Source of the DNA: Gammaproteobacteria bacterium
Lineage (GTDB): Bacteria > Pseudomonadota > Gammaproteobacteria > Pseudomonadales > Azotimanducaceae_A
Reading direction: 5' to 3'
Length of the DNA: 64,000 nt
Assembly: GCA_012960755.1 (NCBI GenBank)
Contig: DUAT01000041.1
Span: 169,166-233,165, forward strand
The notes beneath the pieces were generated by a model that saw only the letters and a list, made by a program, of their open reading frames with translations, was not told where the DNA came from and did not search any database. Position 1 is the stretch's first letter, and every line of letters begins with the position of its first letter. This document shows, piece by piece, positions 17,479 through 25,693 of this stretch. The translations under genes and the position numbers were made by a program.

Positions 17479-18204
17479 CTAGATGTTAGGGCACTCGTTG
17501 AATGCCACGACACAGAGTTGTTGGTGGTCTAAAATTTCAACTTCCTTGCCGTCCACTTTAAGCACCTGTTGAGCTTGTAGTCGAGTCAGTACACGGCTAA
17601 CGGTTTCTACTGCGAGACCTAGAAAATTGGCTATGTCGGTTCTTGCCATGGGCAGTCGAAACAGGGTCGCAGAGAGTTGTCGATCCTGGTATCGACCGGA
17701 CAGGTTGAGTAAAAATGTACCGATCTTCTCTTCGGCAGTTTTCTTGCTGAGTAACAGGTGCAGCTGCTGATCTTGCCGAATTTCTTTGCTCAGCAATCGA
17801 TACATGTAGGATTGCAGGTTATGAATTTTTGTTGAAAGTGCTTCTATCTGCTTGAAGGGTATTTCACATAACGTCGAAGATTCGAGCGCCTTTGCCGAGG
17901 TTGGGTGACTGCCACCATCGATTGCATCAAGACCGATTAGCTCTCCTGGAAGAAAAAATCCAACAACATGCTCCTCTCCCGCTGCATCAATGTTGAATGC
18001 CTTAAACGCACCGGAACGAACGGCGTAAAGAGAGGTGAACTTATCGCCGGTTTCAAAAAGTTTGCCGTTTTTCTGCAGGGGCCTGGAGCGTTTGATTTCT
18101 GCATCAACGATGTCCATTTCCTCCCTGGTCAGGGAATTTGGTATACAGAGTGCACTAAGACTGCAGTGCTGGCAGGAAACCGTGAATTTTTGATTGTTAC
18201 TCAT
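17479..18204 (-). CDS. fnr: FNR/ANR oxygen-sensing transcription regulator
   Basis: 241 residues. Cysteines at 11, 14, 20 and 113 match the four [4Fe-4S] ligands of E. coli FNR (20, 23, 29, 122) with a constant offset of nine. SLYAVRSGAFKAF and GFFLPGELIGLDAI belong to the cAMP-receptor-like barrel. GLAVETVSRVLTRLQ is the recognition helix with the Glu and Ser-Arg that read TTGAT. It senses oxygen by cluster loss and activates anaerobic genes as a dimer. Several FNR-type boxes in this window match its expected target. It is monocistronic and divergent from the haem A synthase gene. Confidence 0.92.
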   Translation of the reverse strand: MSNNQKFTVSCQHCSLSALCIPNSLTREEMDIVDAEIKRSRPLQKNGKLFETGDKFTSLYAVRSGAFKAFNIDAAGEEHVVGFFLPGELIGLDAIDGGSHPTSAKALESSTLCEIPFKQIEALSTKIHNLQSYMYRLLSKEIRQDQQLHLLLSKKTAEEKIGTFLLNLSGRYQDRQLSATLFRLPMARTDIANFLGLAVETVSRVLTRLQAQQVLKVDGKEVEILDHQQLCVVAFNECPNI

Positions 18205-18348
18205 AGGCGCGGCGCTGTTGACAAGATACTAATAGCATGATTCGTATGATTGCACATCGAATGGGTTCAAGTTCCGATATGGTGCCGATTTTCCTATCCT
18301 TGTACAATCAGCATTTCGAAAACTTAGTACAAGGTATGGATGAACTAG

Positions 18349-19410
18349 ATGCCAGACTCGAACAGAGCAACCATTATATGGCTTATGGCCGTTTGCTTCA
18401 CTGTATTTGCCATGGTTGTGGTGGGTGGGGTCACTCGATTAACTGAAAGTGGCCTGTCGATGGTGGAATGGCGGCCATTGATTGGCATCATACCGCCGAT
18501 GAATGAAATTGAGTGGCAGCGAGCGTTTGATGCCTATAAGAACTTTCCTCAGTACCAGAAAGTCAATTCGGGCATGGATCTTGAGGCTTTCAAGAATATC
18601 TTCTATTGGGAGTATGGTCACCGGGTGTTGGGGCGCCTGATAGGCATTATCTTTTTTGTGCCTTTTGTGATTTTCCTCATTCTGGGAAAGATCGACAAAC
18701 CCATGGTGCCTAAATTGGTCATAGGCCTCGCCCTGGGGGGGCTCCAGGGGCTAATGGGTTGGTACATGGTCAAGAGTGGTTTGGTGGACATTCCACGGGT
18801 CAGTCATTATCGATTAGCCGCCCATCTTATGCTTGCCTTGCTGATTCTGGCTTATTTGACCTGGTTGGTGCTGCAACTGTGGGAAACCAAAAAGGAATAC
18901 GCCCCGCAATTATTTCACAATCTTGTTTACCTGCTGGTCGTTGTTTTGATTTTGCAGATACTATACGGAGCCTTTGTGGCGGGAAGTCGCGCGGGATACG
19001 GCTACAACACATTCCCTTTGATGAATGGTGAATTTATGCCACAAATCGTCTGGTATATGGCACCCTGGTGGCAGAACCTGTTTGATAACAATGCCATGCT
19101 TCAGTTCGTGCACCGTTGGTTAGGTGCTGTTGTGCTGATCCTGGCGAGTACGGTGTTTGCAATGTCATTGCGTTTCAGTTCACCCGTTATTCGAAGTATG
19201 ACAAGTCTGCTTCTGTTCGTAGTGTTGAGCCAATTTTTGCTAGGGGTCTTTACATTGTTGAATATGATTCCTATTGGTCTTGCGAGCATGCACCAGGCTG
19301 GGGCTTGTATCGTGCTGGTGGTCATGGTGTGCCTGGTTTACATTATAAAACCCGTGCCCGCTACCTCAACATCCACGGCCTCGCCATCCAGTACCTCGAC
19401 AGCGGCTTGA
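18349..19410 (+). CDS. ctaA: Haem A synthase (COX15/CtaA)
   Basis: 353 residues with eight membrane helices. VVVGGVTRLTESGLSMVEWR, NIFYWEYGHRVLGRLIGI, SHYRLAAHLMLALLIL, MLQFVHRWLGAVVLI and LASMHQAGACIVLV carry the four conserved His used to bind haem b and the substrate haem O. The protein converts haem O to haem A for aa3-type oxidases. The C terminus is a short Thr/Ser/Pro tail. The start ATG 18349 gives the family length. Its stop overlaps the likely TTG start of nadE, so the two are coupled although functionally unrelated. Confidence 0.92.
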   Translation: MPDSNRATIIWLMAVCFTVFAMVVVGGVTRLTESGLSMVEWRPLIGIIPPMNEIEWQRAFDAYKNFPQYQKVNSGMDLEAFKNIFYWEYGHRVLGRLIGIIFFVPFVIFLILGKIDKPMVPKLVIGLALGGLQGLMGWYMVKSGLVDIPRVSHYRLAAHLMLALLILAYLTWLVLQLWETKKEYAPQLFHNLVYLLVVVLILQILYGAFVAGSRAGYGYNTFPLMNGEFMPQIVWYMAPWWQNLFDNNAMLQFVHRWLGAVVLILASTVFAMSLRFSSPVIRSMTSLLLFVVLSQFLLGVFTLLNMIPIGLASMHQAGACIVLVVMVCLVYIIKPVPATSTSTASPSSTSTAA

Positions 19411-21173
19411 TCAAGGTGAAGGTTTGTCTTGGCCAGATCAACACAACCCCCGGTGATTTTGCCGGTAACGTGGCTGCAATAAAGTGCGGCATAGATGCTG
19501 CCGACAAAACAAAGTGTGATCTGGTGGTGTTTCCCGAGTTAACCATTCCAGGATATCTCAGCCAGGATCTTATCTACCACCCTGAATTTATTGATCGAAA
19601 CAGCGAGTCCCTGGACGAGATAATCCAGTACGCGGCTAACTGTCACGGCGGTTTGCATATTGTGGTGGGTTACATCGAACGAAACCCGGGTACCGGCAAA
19701 CCTTTCTACAATATGGCAGTTGTTGTTACGGCAAGAGGTGTCGTCGGGCGCTACAAAAAGCAATTGCTGCCTTTTTACGATGTGTTCGATGAACTGAGAT
19801 ATTTTGAGTCAGGTGATGAGTTACTGCTGCTTACCATCGCAGGACAACGAGTCGGGGTAACAATTTGTGAGGACCTGTGGAATGACAAGGGGTCCGATGA
19901 CTACAACTACAGCAACAATCCCCTGCAGAGATATCGAAATGCGGGTGTCGATGTCATCGTTTCCCTGAACAGTTCTCCCTATGTGCACGATAAGGCGTGG
20001 CAAAGATTGAGTGTCATTGCACCCGGGACGGAACCGGGGATAAGTGTTGTTTATGTCAATCAGCGCGGTGGTCAGGACGAACTGGTGTTTGATGGGCAAA
20101 GTTTCGTGGTTCGTGATGGTGATTTGATTCATAGTTCCAACCGGATTACTGAGGATTCGTTTGACGTCGTTGAACTGGATGCGGTACCCGTCATCAGGCA
20201 AGTGTACGCCCCAGCCAATCGTCGGATTGTCGTTGAGAATTCTCCCGGCCTGTTTGACTTGCTGGTCCTGTGTTTGAAGGACTATGTCGAAAAATCAGGT
20301 TTTAGCCAGCTTGTACTTGCCTCCAGTGGTGGTGTTGATAGCGCCGTCGTTTGTCTAATAGCCTGTGAGGCGGTGGGGGCAAAGAATGTGCATGCGATTC
20401 GTATGCCGTCCATACACAGCAGTGATCATTCCCGTGATGATGCATTGGCTTTACACAAGAATCTGGGCTGCTGGGATTATGAAGTGGAATTGGAGCACGA
20501 GCCCCTGGTAAAGATGTTGAATGAGCGCTACTTTAACTACCCGAATGATCCTCTCAACCTGGTCACCGCAAGGCTAAAAGAAGATTATGGCGGTGTTGCA
20601 GACGAAAACATACAGGCCAGGTTGCGGGATGTTTACGTTATGCATTTTAGTAATGCCTTTGGCGCGATGCCTTTATCAACGGGTAACAAAACAGAATCTG
20701 CCTGTGGTTACTACACGCACTTCGATATGAATTTTAGTTTCGCACCGATAAAAGACCTGTACAAATTCCAGGTCGTGGATATAGCCATGGCCCATGATGA
20801 GATCCCGGAGAACATCTGGCGCAAACCTCCCAGTGCCGAGTTGGCCAAGGGTCAGACTGATGAAGAAAGCCTGTTGCCATATGCAGTACTCGACCCGATT
20901 GTGCGTGCTTATATTGAGGACTATGTCAGCACCTTTGATGAATTTTTGGTGCTGATAAAAAGCCAGATTAAAAATGAACTCGAAATATCAATGAACCCAA
21001 AGGTTCTGGAGGATTGGCTTCAGGATCCTGGTGCGACAGGCGATTTTTATCGCATTGTTAGTCTTATCGGCAAGATGGAATACAAGCGACGACAAACCTG
21101 CCCTGGCACCAAGGTGTCGAAAGTTGCTTTTGGTATAGGCCGAAGGATTCCGATTGTTGAGAAGTGGTCCTAG
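19407..21173 (+). CDS. nadE: Glutamine-dependent NAD+ synthetase
   Basis: About 588 residues. The N-terminal nitrilase-type glutaminase has the Glu-Lys-Cys triad in VVFPELTIPGYLSQ, GRYKKQLLPFYD and GVTICEDLWND. The C-terminal synthetase has the ATP pyrophosphatase loop LASSGGVDSAVVCLIAC and PLSTGNKTESACGYYTHF. The enzyme amidates nicotinic acid adenine dinucleotide with ammonia tunnelled from glutamine. Upstream frame belongs to ctaA. The start is TTG 19407, overlapping the ctaA TGA as TTGA, or GTG 19416; both leave a domain start at KVCLGQINTTPGDF. Confidence 0.92.
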   Translation: MIKVKVCLGQINTTPGDFAGNVAAIKCGIDAADKTKCDLVVFPELTIPGYLSQDLIYHPEFIDRNSESLDEIIQYAANCHGGLHIVVGYIERNPGTGKPFYNMAVVVTARGVVGRYKKQLLPFYDVFDELRYFESGDELLLLTIAGQRVGVTICEDLWNDKGSDDYNYSNNPLQRYRNAGVDVIVSLNSSPYVHDKAWQRLSVIAPGTEPGISVVYVNQRGGQDELVFDGQSFVVRDGDLIHSSNRITEDSFDVVELDAVPVIRQVYAPANRRIVVENSPGLFDLLVLCLKDYVEKSGFSQLVLASSGGVDSAVVCLIACEAVGAKNVHAIRMPSIHSSDHSRDDALALHKNLGCWDYEVELEHEPLVKMLNERYFNYPNDPLNLVTARLKEDYGGVADENIQARLRDVYVMHFSNAFGAMPLSTGNKTESACGYYTHFDMNFSFAPIKDLYKFQVVDIAMAHDEIPENIWRKPPSAELAKGQTDEESLLPYAVLDPIVRAYIEDYVSTFDEFLVLIKSQIKNELEISMNPKVLEDWLQDPGATGDFYRIVSLIGKMEYKRRQTCPGTKVSKVAFGIGRRIPIVEKWS

Positions 21174-21249
21174 TAGCCCTGACTTGAATCAATCCGAACA
21201 GACTGTATTCGAGTAGTACACCCCCGAGCTGGTGACTGGCAAAAAATAT

Positions 21250-21263
21250 TTGACGCAGATCAA
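21250..21263. promoter_or_regulatory. Predicted FNR/ANR box upstream of hemN
   Basis: TTGACGCAGATCAA lies 58 bp upstream of the hemN ATG. It is base-for-base the same as the box at 17191. FNR control of hemN is well established in related bacteria. Confidence 0.75.
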
Positions 21264-21320
21264 CCTGCCAATTAGTTGTTTACGATATAATTGCGCTGCT
21301 TCTCTCGCCGAGCATGTCTC

Positions 21321-22721
21321 ATGAATCCTTCAGAAAATCTATCGAAGCTGGTCTTTGATCCCGGTCTAATTCGTCGTTACAACGTCAGTGGCCCACGGTA
21401 TACGTCATACCCCACGGCCCTGCAGTTTTCAGAATTTTCCCAGTCGGACCTGGGACAGGCAATCAGATCCTCCAGCAACAAAGACAAGGATCTTTCTGTG
21501 TACGTCCACATCCCTTTTTGTGCGACGCTTTGTTATTACTGTGCCTGCAATAAGATTGTTACCCGAAAGCGGCAACCCGCGGTTGAGTACCTTGAACTCT
21601 TGCAACATGAAATTGAGCTGGTCTCTTCCCTGTTTGAAAATCGGGTCGTATCGCAACTTCATTGGGGAGGCGGCACGCCTACATTCTTCGAAGATGAGCA
21701 GATACAGCAATTAATGGGTTCGATTAACAATGCGTTTGATTTTCGTGGCGATGACGAAGGTGAATTCAGTATTGAAATCGATCCCAGAACAGTTGATCCA
21801 GACCGGATAAGGCACTTGCGTGAATGTGGCTTTAACAGACTGTCGTTTGGGATCCAGGATTTTGATTCAAAAGTACAGAAAGCCGTCAACAGGGTGCAGT
21901 CGTATGAGCAAACTGAAGTGGCAATCAAATCTGCGCGGCAGTATGGTTTTCGATCAGTTTCAGTGGATCTTATTTATGGGTTACCTCACCAGAGCGTAGA
22001 GTCTGTGGCCCGTACGTTGAAGCAGGTAATAACACTCTCGCCGGATCGGATATCTATCTATAACTACGCTCATTTACCCGAGCGATTTTCTCCGCAGAAA
22101 CGCATCCTTGTTTCCGATATGCCGAGCCCGGATGAAAAGCTGGAAATCCTGCAATTATGTATTGAGACGCTGACAGCCAGTGAATACGTCTATATTGGTA
22201 TGGATCATTTTGCGAAACCGGATGACGAACTGGCAATCGCCCAGAGAGAGGGAACGCTGCAACGAAATTTTCAGGGTTATTCCACCCGGTCAGATTGTGA
22301 TTTGATTGCTTTTGGCATTACTGGTATCAGCCAGATTGGCAATACCTATTGCCAAAACGTAAAAGAACTCGATCAGTACCGAACGTTGCTTGGTCAAGGG
22401 CGGATTCCGGTGGAGAAGGGAGTGGTGATTGATGCTGATGACCTGATCAGGAAAAAAGTGATTAAGTCCCTGATCTGTCAGTTTGAATTGTCATACGGGG
22501 AGGTAAATCGGGAATTTGGAATCGATTTCCAGACTTATTTTGCGTCAGGGCTTGATTCCCTTCGGCCAATGGTGGCGGATGAACTTCTAAGGCTCGATCG
22601 TGACGGAATAACCGTAACGCAGCAGGGCAGGCTGCTCATCCGCAATATTTGTATGGTCTTCGATCGTTACCTTCAGCAGCAGAGTGCTTCGTCGACCCCG
22701 CGATATTCCCGCGCTATCTAG
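21321..22721 (+). CDS. hemN: Oxygen-independent coproporphyrinogen III oxidase
   Basis: 466 residues. It begins with the HemN signature RRYNVSGPRYTSYPTA. The radical-SAM cluster motif is HIPFCATLCYYCACNKI (CxxxCxxC). LHWGGGTPTFFEDEQI, RLSFGIQDFDSKVQ and SVDLIYGLPHQS follow in family order. The enzyme decarboxylates coproporphyrinogen III to protoporphyrinogen IX under anaerobiosis. Start ATG 21321 matches the usual N terminus; upstream in-frame codons lie in the promoter region. It is monocistronic behind an FNR-type box. Confidence 0.93.
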   Translation: MNPSENLSKLVFDPGLIRRYNVSGPRYTSYPTALQFSEFSQSDLGQAIRSSSNKDKDLSVYVHIPFCATLCYYCACNKIVTRKRQPAVEYLELLQHEIELVSSLFENRVVSQLHWGGGTPTFFEDEQIQQLMGSINNAFDFRGDDEGEFSIEIDPRTVDPDRIRHLRECGFNRLSFGIQDFDSKVQKAVNRVQSYEQTEVAIKSARQYGFRSVSVDLIYGLPHQSVESVARTLKQVITLSPDRISIYNYAHLPERFSPQKRILVSDMPSPDEKLEILQLCIETLTASEYVYIGMDHFAKPDDELAIAQREGTLQRNFQGYSTRSDCDLIAFGITGISQIGNTYCQNVKELDQYRTLLGQGRIPVEKGVVIDADDLIRKKVIKSLICQFELSYGEVNREFGIDFQTYFASGLDSLRPMVADELLRLDRDGITVTQQGRLLIRNICMVFDRYLQQQSASSTPRYSRAI

Positions 22722-22741
22722 CAATGGGGCTGTTTTGGAAT

Positions 22742-23455
22742 TTAGTCTCCTCGAATCATCACACAGTCCACTTCAATAATCGTCCCACGCTTCTCACGAG
22801 ATACAGGATAAAATCCTGTTACCTCAAAACCTTGTGCCAGATAGGTCTCAAAGCTCTTTGTAAAATCAGGCATTGCTTCATAGAGCTTTTTTAAGGCAAT
22901 CTCCGACTGCAATGCTGCGACGAAGTGGATAGTACCTGTACCGCCTTTAAATACTTCAAGATCAAATCCCTGGGTATCCATCTTGAGAAATACATTGCGC
23001 CGTTGTACATCGGTTAGTTCGTGAGACAGAAAGTGATCTAACGTGGAAATTTCAACAGTTTCTTTACGGCGTCTTTTAAGTTCGCCGTGAGCAAACTCAA
23101 CACCATACTCAGACGGTTCCAGAAAAGATGATAGTCCGCTGTGGACATGGATTTCATCACTGCCGACTTCAGCTCCCAGAGCGTATTGATAGATGAACCA
23201 ATTCTTGTCAGAAGCACTTGTTTCCGCGAGAACATCAAAGTGCACCTTGATGGGTTCGAAGGAATGGATTTCGTCTTTGTATCCAATACTTCGCAGCATC
23301 TTGCCGTATTGGCCGATATTCGCACCAACATCGAGAACTGTGTCGATACCCAGTTCCCTAAATAGCTCAGCGAGATGCTACTTGATATTCAGAACCTTGC
23401 GTTTTCTCACAAGATCGTACCCCAAAGCTTGAGCGATAGGTCTAAGAATATTCAA
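22742..23455 (-). pseudogene. FkbM-family methyltransferase interrupted by in-frame TAG
   Basis: The downstream frame from 23299 encodes an FkbM methyltransferase body: EIHSFEPIKVHFDVLAE, VFLKMDTQGFDLEVFKGG and TIIEVDCVMIRGD. Reading upstream in the same frame gives LFRELGIDTVLDVGANIGQY, the SAM-binding motif I, then a TAG at 23378-23380, and beyond it LNILRPIAQALGYDLVRKRK, typical of the family's first residues, from a TTG at 23455 with AAGGAA upstream. One C-to-T change (CAG to TAG) explains the break. No start codon exists between the TAG and the SAM motif, so the distal fragment would lack SAM binding. An amber suppressor or sequencing error is possible. Confidence 0.75.
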
Positions 23456-23784
23456 TTTTGATAATTCCTTTTATCTGCATCGCGGTGAAGATCGTCCTGG
23501 TTTACTGAAACCATGGGCATGTTCGAGTGGCTGCTGAATTTGCACCCCAACCACACCTGATATGAGTCACCATATTGCAGCAGAATGAGATGGCAAGAGG
23601 TTCTAATTCAACACCGTCGACACCATATCTTCTGGATTAAACGAATACAAGCTGTTGTGTTGTTGTAGCCCCGTTCAATATAAAATGAGTCTGAAGGGGT
23701 CAGGATTTGTCCATTTATGGGGACAAAAACCATCAGGAAACGTCGACTGAACAGGCATGGCCGGAATAGTTTCCATTATCCGCG
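23456..23784. other. Intergenic stretch without recognised gene
   Basis: No convincing ORF on either strand. A hairpin is present: TTTGTCC at 23706-23712 and GGACAAA at 23721-23727 with an eight-base loop, preceded by AAGGGGTCAGGA. GGGGTCAG-type sequence next to a hairpin recalls the ends of REP-like elements, but there is no transposase here, so this is only a resemblance. Confidence 0.4.
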
Positions 23785-24093
23785 CTACGGTTTCAATGAC
23801 GAAAAATATTCCCCCAGATCGGTAATATCCTCGTCGGACAGTGCAGTAACCATGGGTGCCATCATGGGGTCACTTCTTTTACCGTCACGGAATGCCGTTA
23901 TCTGATTAATCAGGTACTGACGCTTTTGCCCAGCCAGATTCGGCCAGATTTCGTTGTTGGAAATGCCAGTTGCACCGTGACAAGCTGCACACATGGCTGA
24001 TTTAGCTTTGCCTGCTGCCGCATCGGCTGAAGAGGTATTGGCATACCCCAGGATCGCGACGATCAATAAACACGTTCTCGTTACTTCTTTCAT
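23785..24093 (-). CDS. Class I cytochrome c (c553/c4-like), periplasmic
   Basis: 102 residues with a signal peptide (TCLLIVAILGYANTSSADA). One haem site CAACHGATGISNN and a distal Met in the DPMMAPMVTALSDEDIT region define a small class I cytochrome c. NLAGQKRQYLINQITAFRDG is the usual c4/c553 signature. It carries one electron between membrane complexes and periplasmic enzymes. It lies 62 bp downstream of the ferredoxin gene in the same direction, with a perfect palindrome between them. Confidence 0.9.
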   Translation of the reverse strand: MKEVTRTCLLIVAILGYANTSSADAAAGKAKSAMCAACHGATGISNNEIWPNLAGQKRQYLINQITAFRDGKRSDPMMAPMVTALSDEDITDLGEYFSSLKP

Positions 24094-24133
24094 TTGTACA
24101 ACTACTCCAGTTATTCCAGTTTATGAATATTGC

Positions 24134-24147
24134 CAGGTGATCACCTG
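24134..24147. promoter_or_regulatory. Perfect 14-bp palindrome between ferredoxin and cytochrome genes
   Basis: CAGGTGATCACCTG reads the same on both strands. It lies 8 bp downstream of the ferredoxin stop and 41 bp before the cytochrome start on the minus strand. No T-run follows, so an operator is more likely than a terminator. Confidence 0.4.
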
Positions 24148-24154
24148 ATAATGG

Positions 24155-24475
24155 CTAGTATTGCCGTTTCGGTAAGTGTACCTGCATGCCATCAAGAGCA
24201 TTGCTGACCTCGATCTGGCAAGCGAGTCGACTTTTCTCGTTTACCTCAAACGCGAAGTCCAGGATATATGTTTCGAGTTCTTCTGCTTCCTGACAGTGCT
24301 GTTGCCAGTCTGCGGTTATATAAACATGACAGGTGGCGCAGGCGCATAAGCCACCACAATCGCCTTCAATACCCGGCACAACATTGTCTATAGCCCCTTG
24401 CATCAGTGAATTGCCGTTGGGTATTTCTATTGTGTGTTGCGTGCCATTAGATTCAACGAAAGTAATTTTTGGCAT
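24155..24475 (-). CDS. [2Fe-2S] ferredoxin, adrenodoxin type
   Basis: 106 residues. The cluster ligands are C40, C46, C49 and C86 in EGDCGGLCACATCHVYI and RLACQIEV, the C-x5-C-x2-C...C spacing of adrenodoxin/putidaredoxin ferredoxins, which feed electrons to oxygenases and P450s. It ends DGMQVHLPKRQY. Its start is immediately next to the stop of the PAS gene, and that gene follows the diiron gene by 27 bp, so all three should be one transcript. It is the natural electron donor candidate for the diiron enzyme. Confidence 0.88.
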   Translation of the reverse strand: MPKITFVESNGTQHTIEIPNGNSLMQGAIDNVVPGIEGDCGGLCACATCHVYITADWQQHCQEAEELETYILDFAFEVNEKSRLACQIEVSNALDGMQVHLPKRQY

Positions 24476-25666
24476 CTACTCCAACTCGCCTATTTCCGTT
24501 AAATCCCTTCCCTCTGCAATGATGTAGGCCAACTCGCCATCGTCACCTTTCACGGGTATAAGTGAGAAGTCGATGGAGCGATGACCGGACTTTGTCGGAA
24601 GTCTGGCTGTTGTGCGGACGATTTTCTCGCCGGATTGTACCCGGGCCAGGTTCTCTTTCAGTAACATACTGCGATCAACCTCGCGATCCATAGCTTTGTT
24701 GTCCGATGACTCATCATCAGATGACCACCAGTTGAGTTCCCAGAAAAACGCGTCTTTTGGACTGTCTTCTTCCGGGAGTAATTTTTTCGCGGCTGCATTT
24801 ATTTCCATCACGCGCCCACTGGGAGCCAGTAAAGCCATGGCCTCGAATGCATTTTCGAATACGGCACGAAAGCGGGTCTCTGAACTACGCAGTAACTGTT
24901 CATTTCGTTTTCGTTCTGATATGTCTCTTATCTGCGCGCTGACCAGGACCTGGCCGTCCACAGTCGTCTTGGTGATTGACGCTTCCAGTGGAATAACATG
25001 GCCGTCTTTGTGCAATCCCTGAATCTCGGACCGATCACCCATGGTCCTCGAAGCCTCGGTGCCTGTTGCAAAGCCGTCGATGTATTTTTTGTGTTTCTGG
25101 GAGAATTTATCCGGGATCAGCAGGTCGATTTGACGCCCGATGATTTCATCCGACTTGTAACCAAAAATCTGTTCTGCCTTGAGGTTCCAAAACCTGACGG
25201 ACTGGGTTTCGTCAATGGTCAACACGGCATCTTCACCAATGGCGATGATTCGTTTGCTGATCAACTGCGCATGTCGTAAATCCAGGGTGGTCTGATATTC
25301 CTCGGTAACATCCTGCAGTACGACCAGAAAATAAAGATTTGCTTTTTCCTCAAATGACGAAACTCTGACTCGAAGTCTTAGTTTTTCTGCCGTTTTTGTC
25401 AGGCCGTCCAGGTGAAGGTGACGCAACTGATGAGCATCCGGATTCTGTGCCCATCGCTCAAACCAGGTCAGGGCATCGAGATGAGCTCTCTCGCCAGCGG
25501 GCATTAGTCGTGAGACATGGTTACCCAGTAAATCCGACGAGGTAAATCCCATTAGAGATTCGAGTGCACGATTGACGTACACAATTTCTCCCTTGTCAGA
25601 AGTGACCAGCAATGCTTCCGGCAGGTTGTCGATAACCTCTGCGGAATTGAATTGGAACAGACTCAT
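24476..25666 (-). CDS. Triple-PAS sensor protein without output domain
   Basis: 396 residues. PAS 1 is near residues 8-115 (DNLPEALLVTSDKGEIVYVN and YFLVVLQDVTEEYQ). PAS 2 spans about 135-255 (RIIAIGEDAVLTIDETQ, FGYKSDEIIGRQIDLLIPDK, VSAQIRDISERKR). PAS 3 spans about 265-392 (RFRAVFENAFEAMALLAPSG, IIAEGRDLTEIGELE). The second resembles FixL-type PAS in its FGYKSDEIIG block. No kinase, GGDEF, EAL or HTH follows: the protein stops after PAS 3. It is wedged between the diiron enzyme and its ferredoxin, which suggests a role tied to that enzyme, such as sensing its ligand or oxygen. Confidence 0.75.
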   Translation of the reverse strand: MSLFQFNSAEVIDNLPEALLVTSDKGEIVYVNRALESLMGFTSSDLLGNHVSRLMPAGERAHLDALTWFERWAQNPDAHQLRHLHLDGLTKTAEKLRLRVRVSSFEEKANLYFLVVLQDVTEEYQTTLDLRHAQLISKRIIAIGEDAVLTIDETQSVRFWNLKAEQIFGYKSDEIIGRQIDLLIPDKFSQKHKKYIDGFATGTEASRTMGDRSEIQGLHKDGHVIPLEASITKTTVDGQVLVSAQIRDISERKRNEQLLRSSETRFRAVFENAFEAMALLAPSGRVMEINAAAKKLLPEEDSPKDAFFWELNWWSSDDESSDNKAMDREVDRSMLLKENLARVQSGEKIVRTTARLPTKSGHRSIDFSLIPVKGDDGELAYIIAEGRDLTEIGELE

Positions 25667-25693
25667 GAACCGTAGCTCTATTGCCTCTCTACG

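Noticed and set aside
19116..19406. N-terminal extension of NAD synthetase inside ctaA
   Set aside because: It is a shadow of the haem A synthase gene; NadE homology begins only at the ctaA stop.
23690..23730. Possible end of a REP or RAYT-type mobile element
   Set aside because: Only a GGGGTCAG-like word and one hairpin are present; there is no transposase or second copy in the window.
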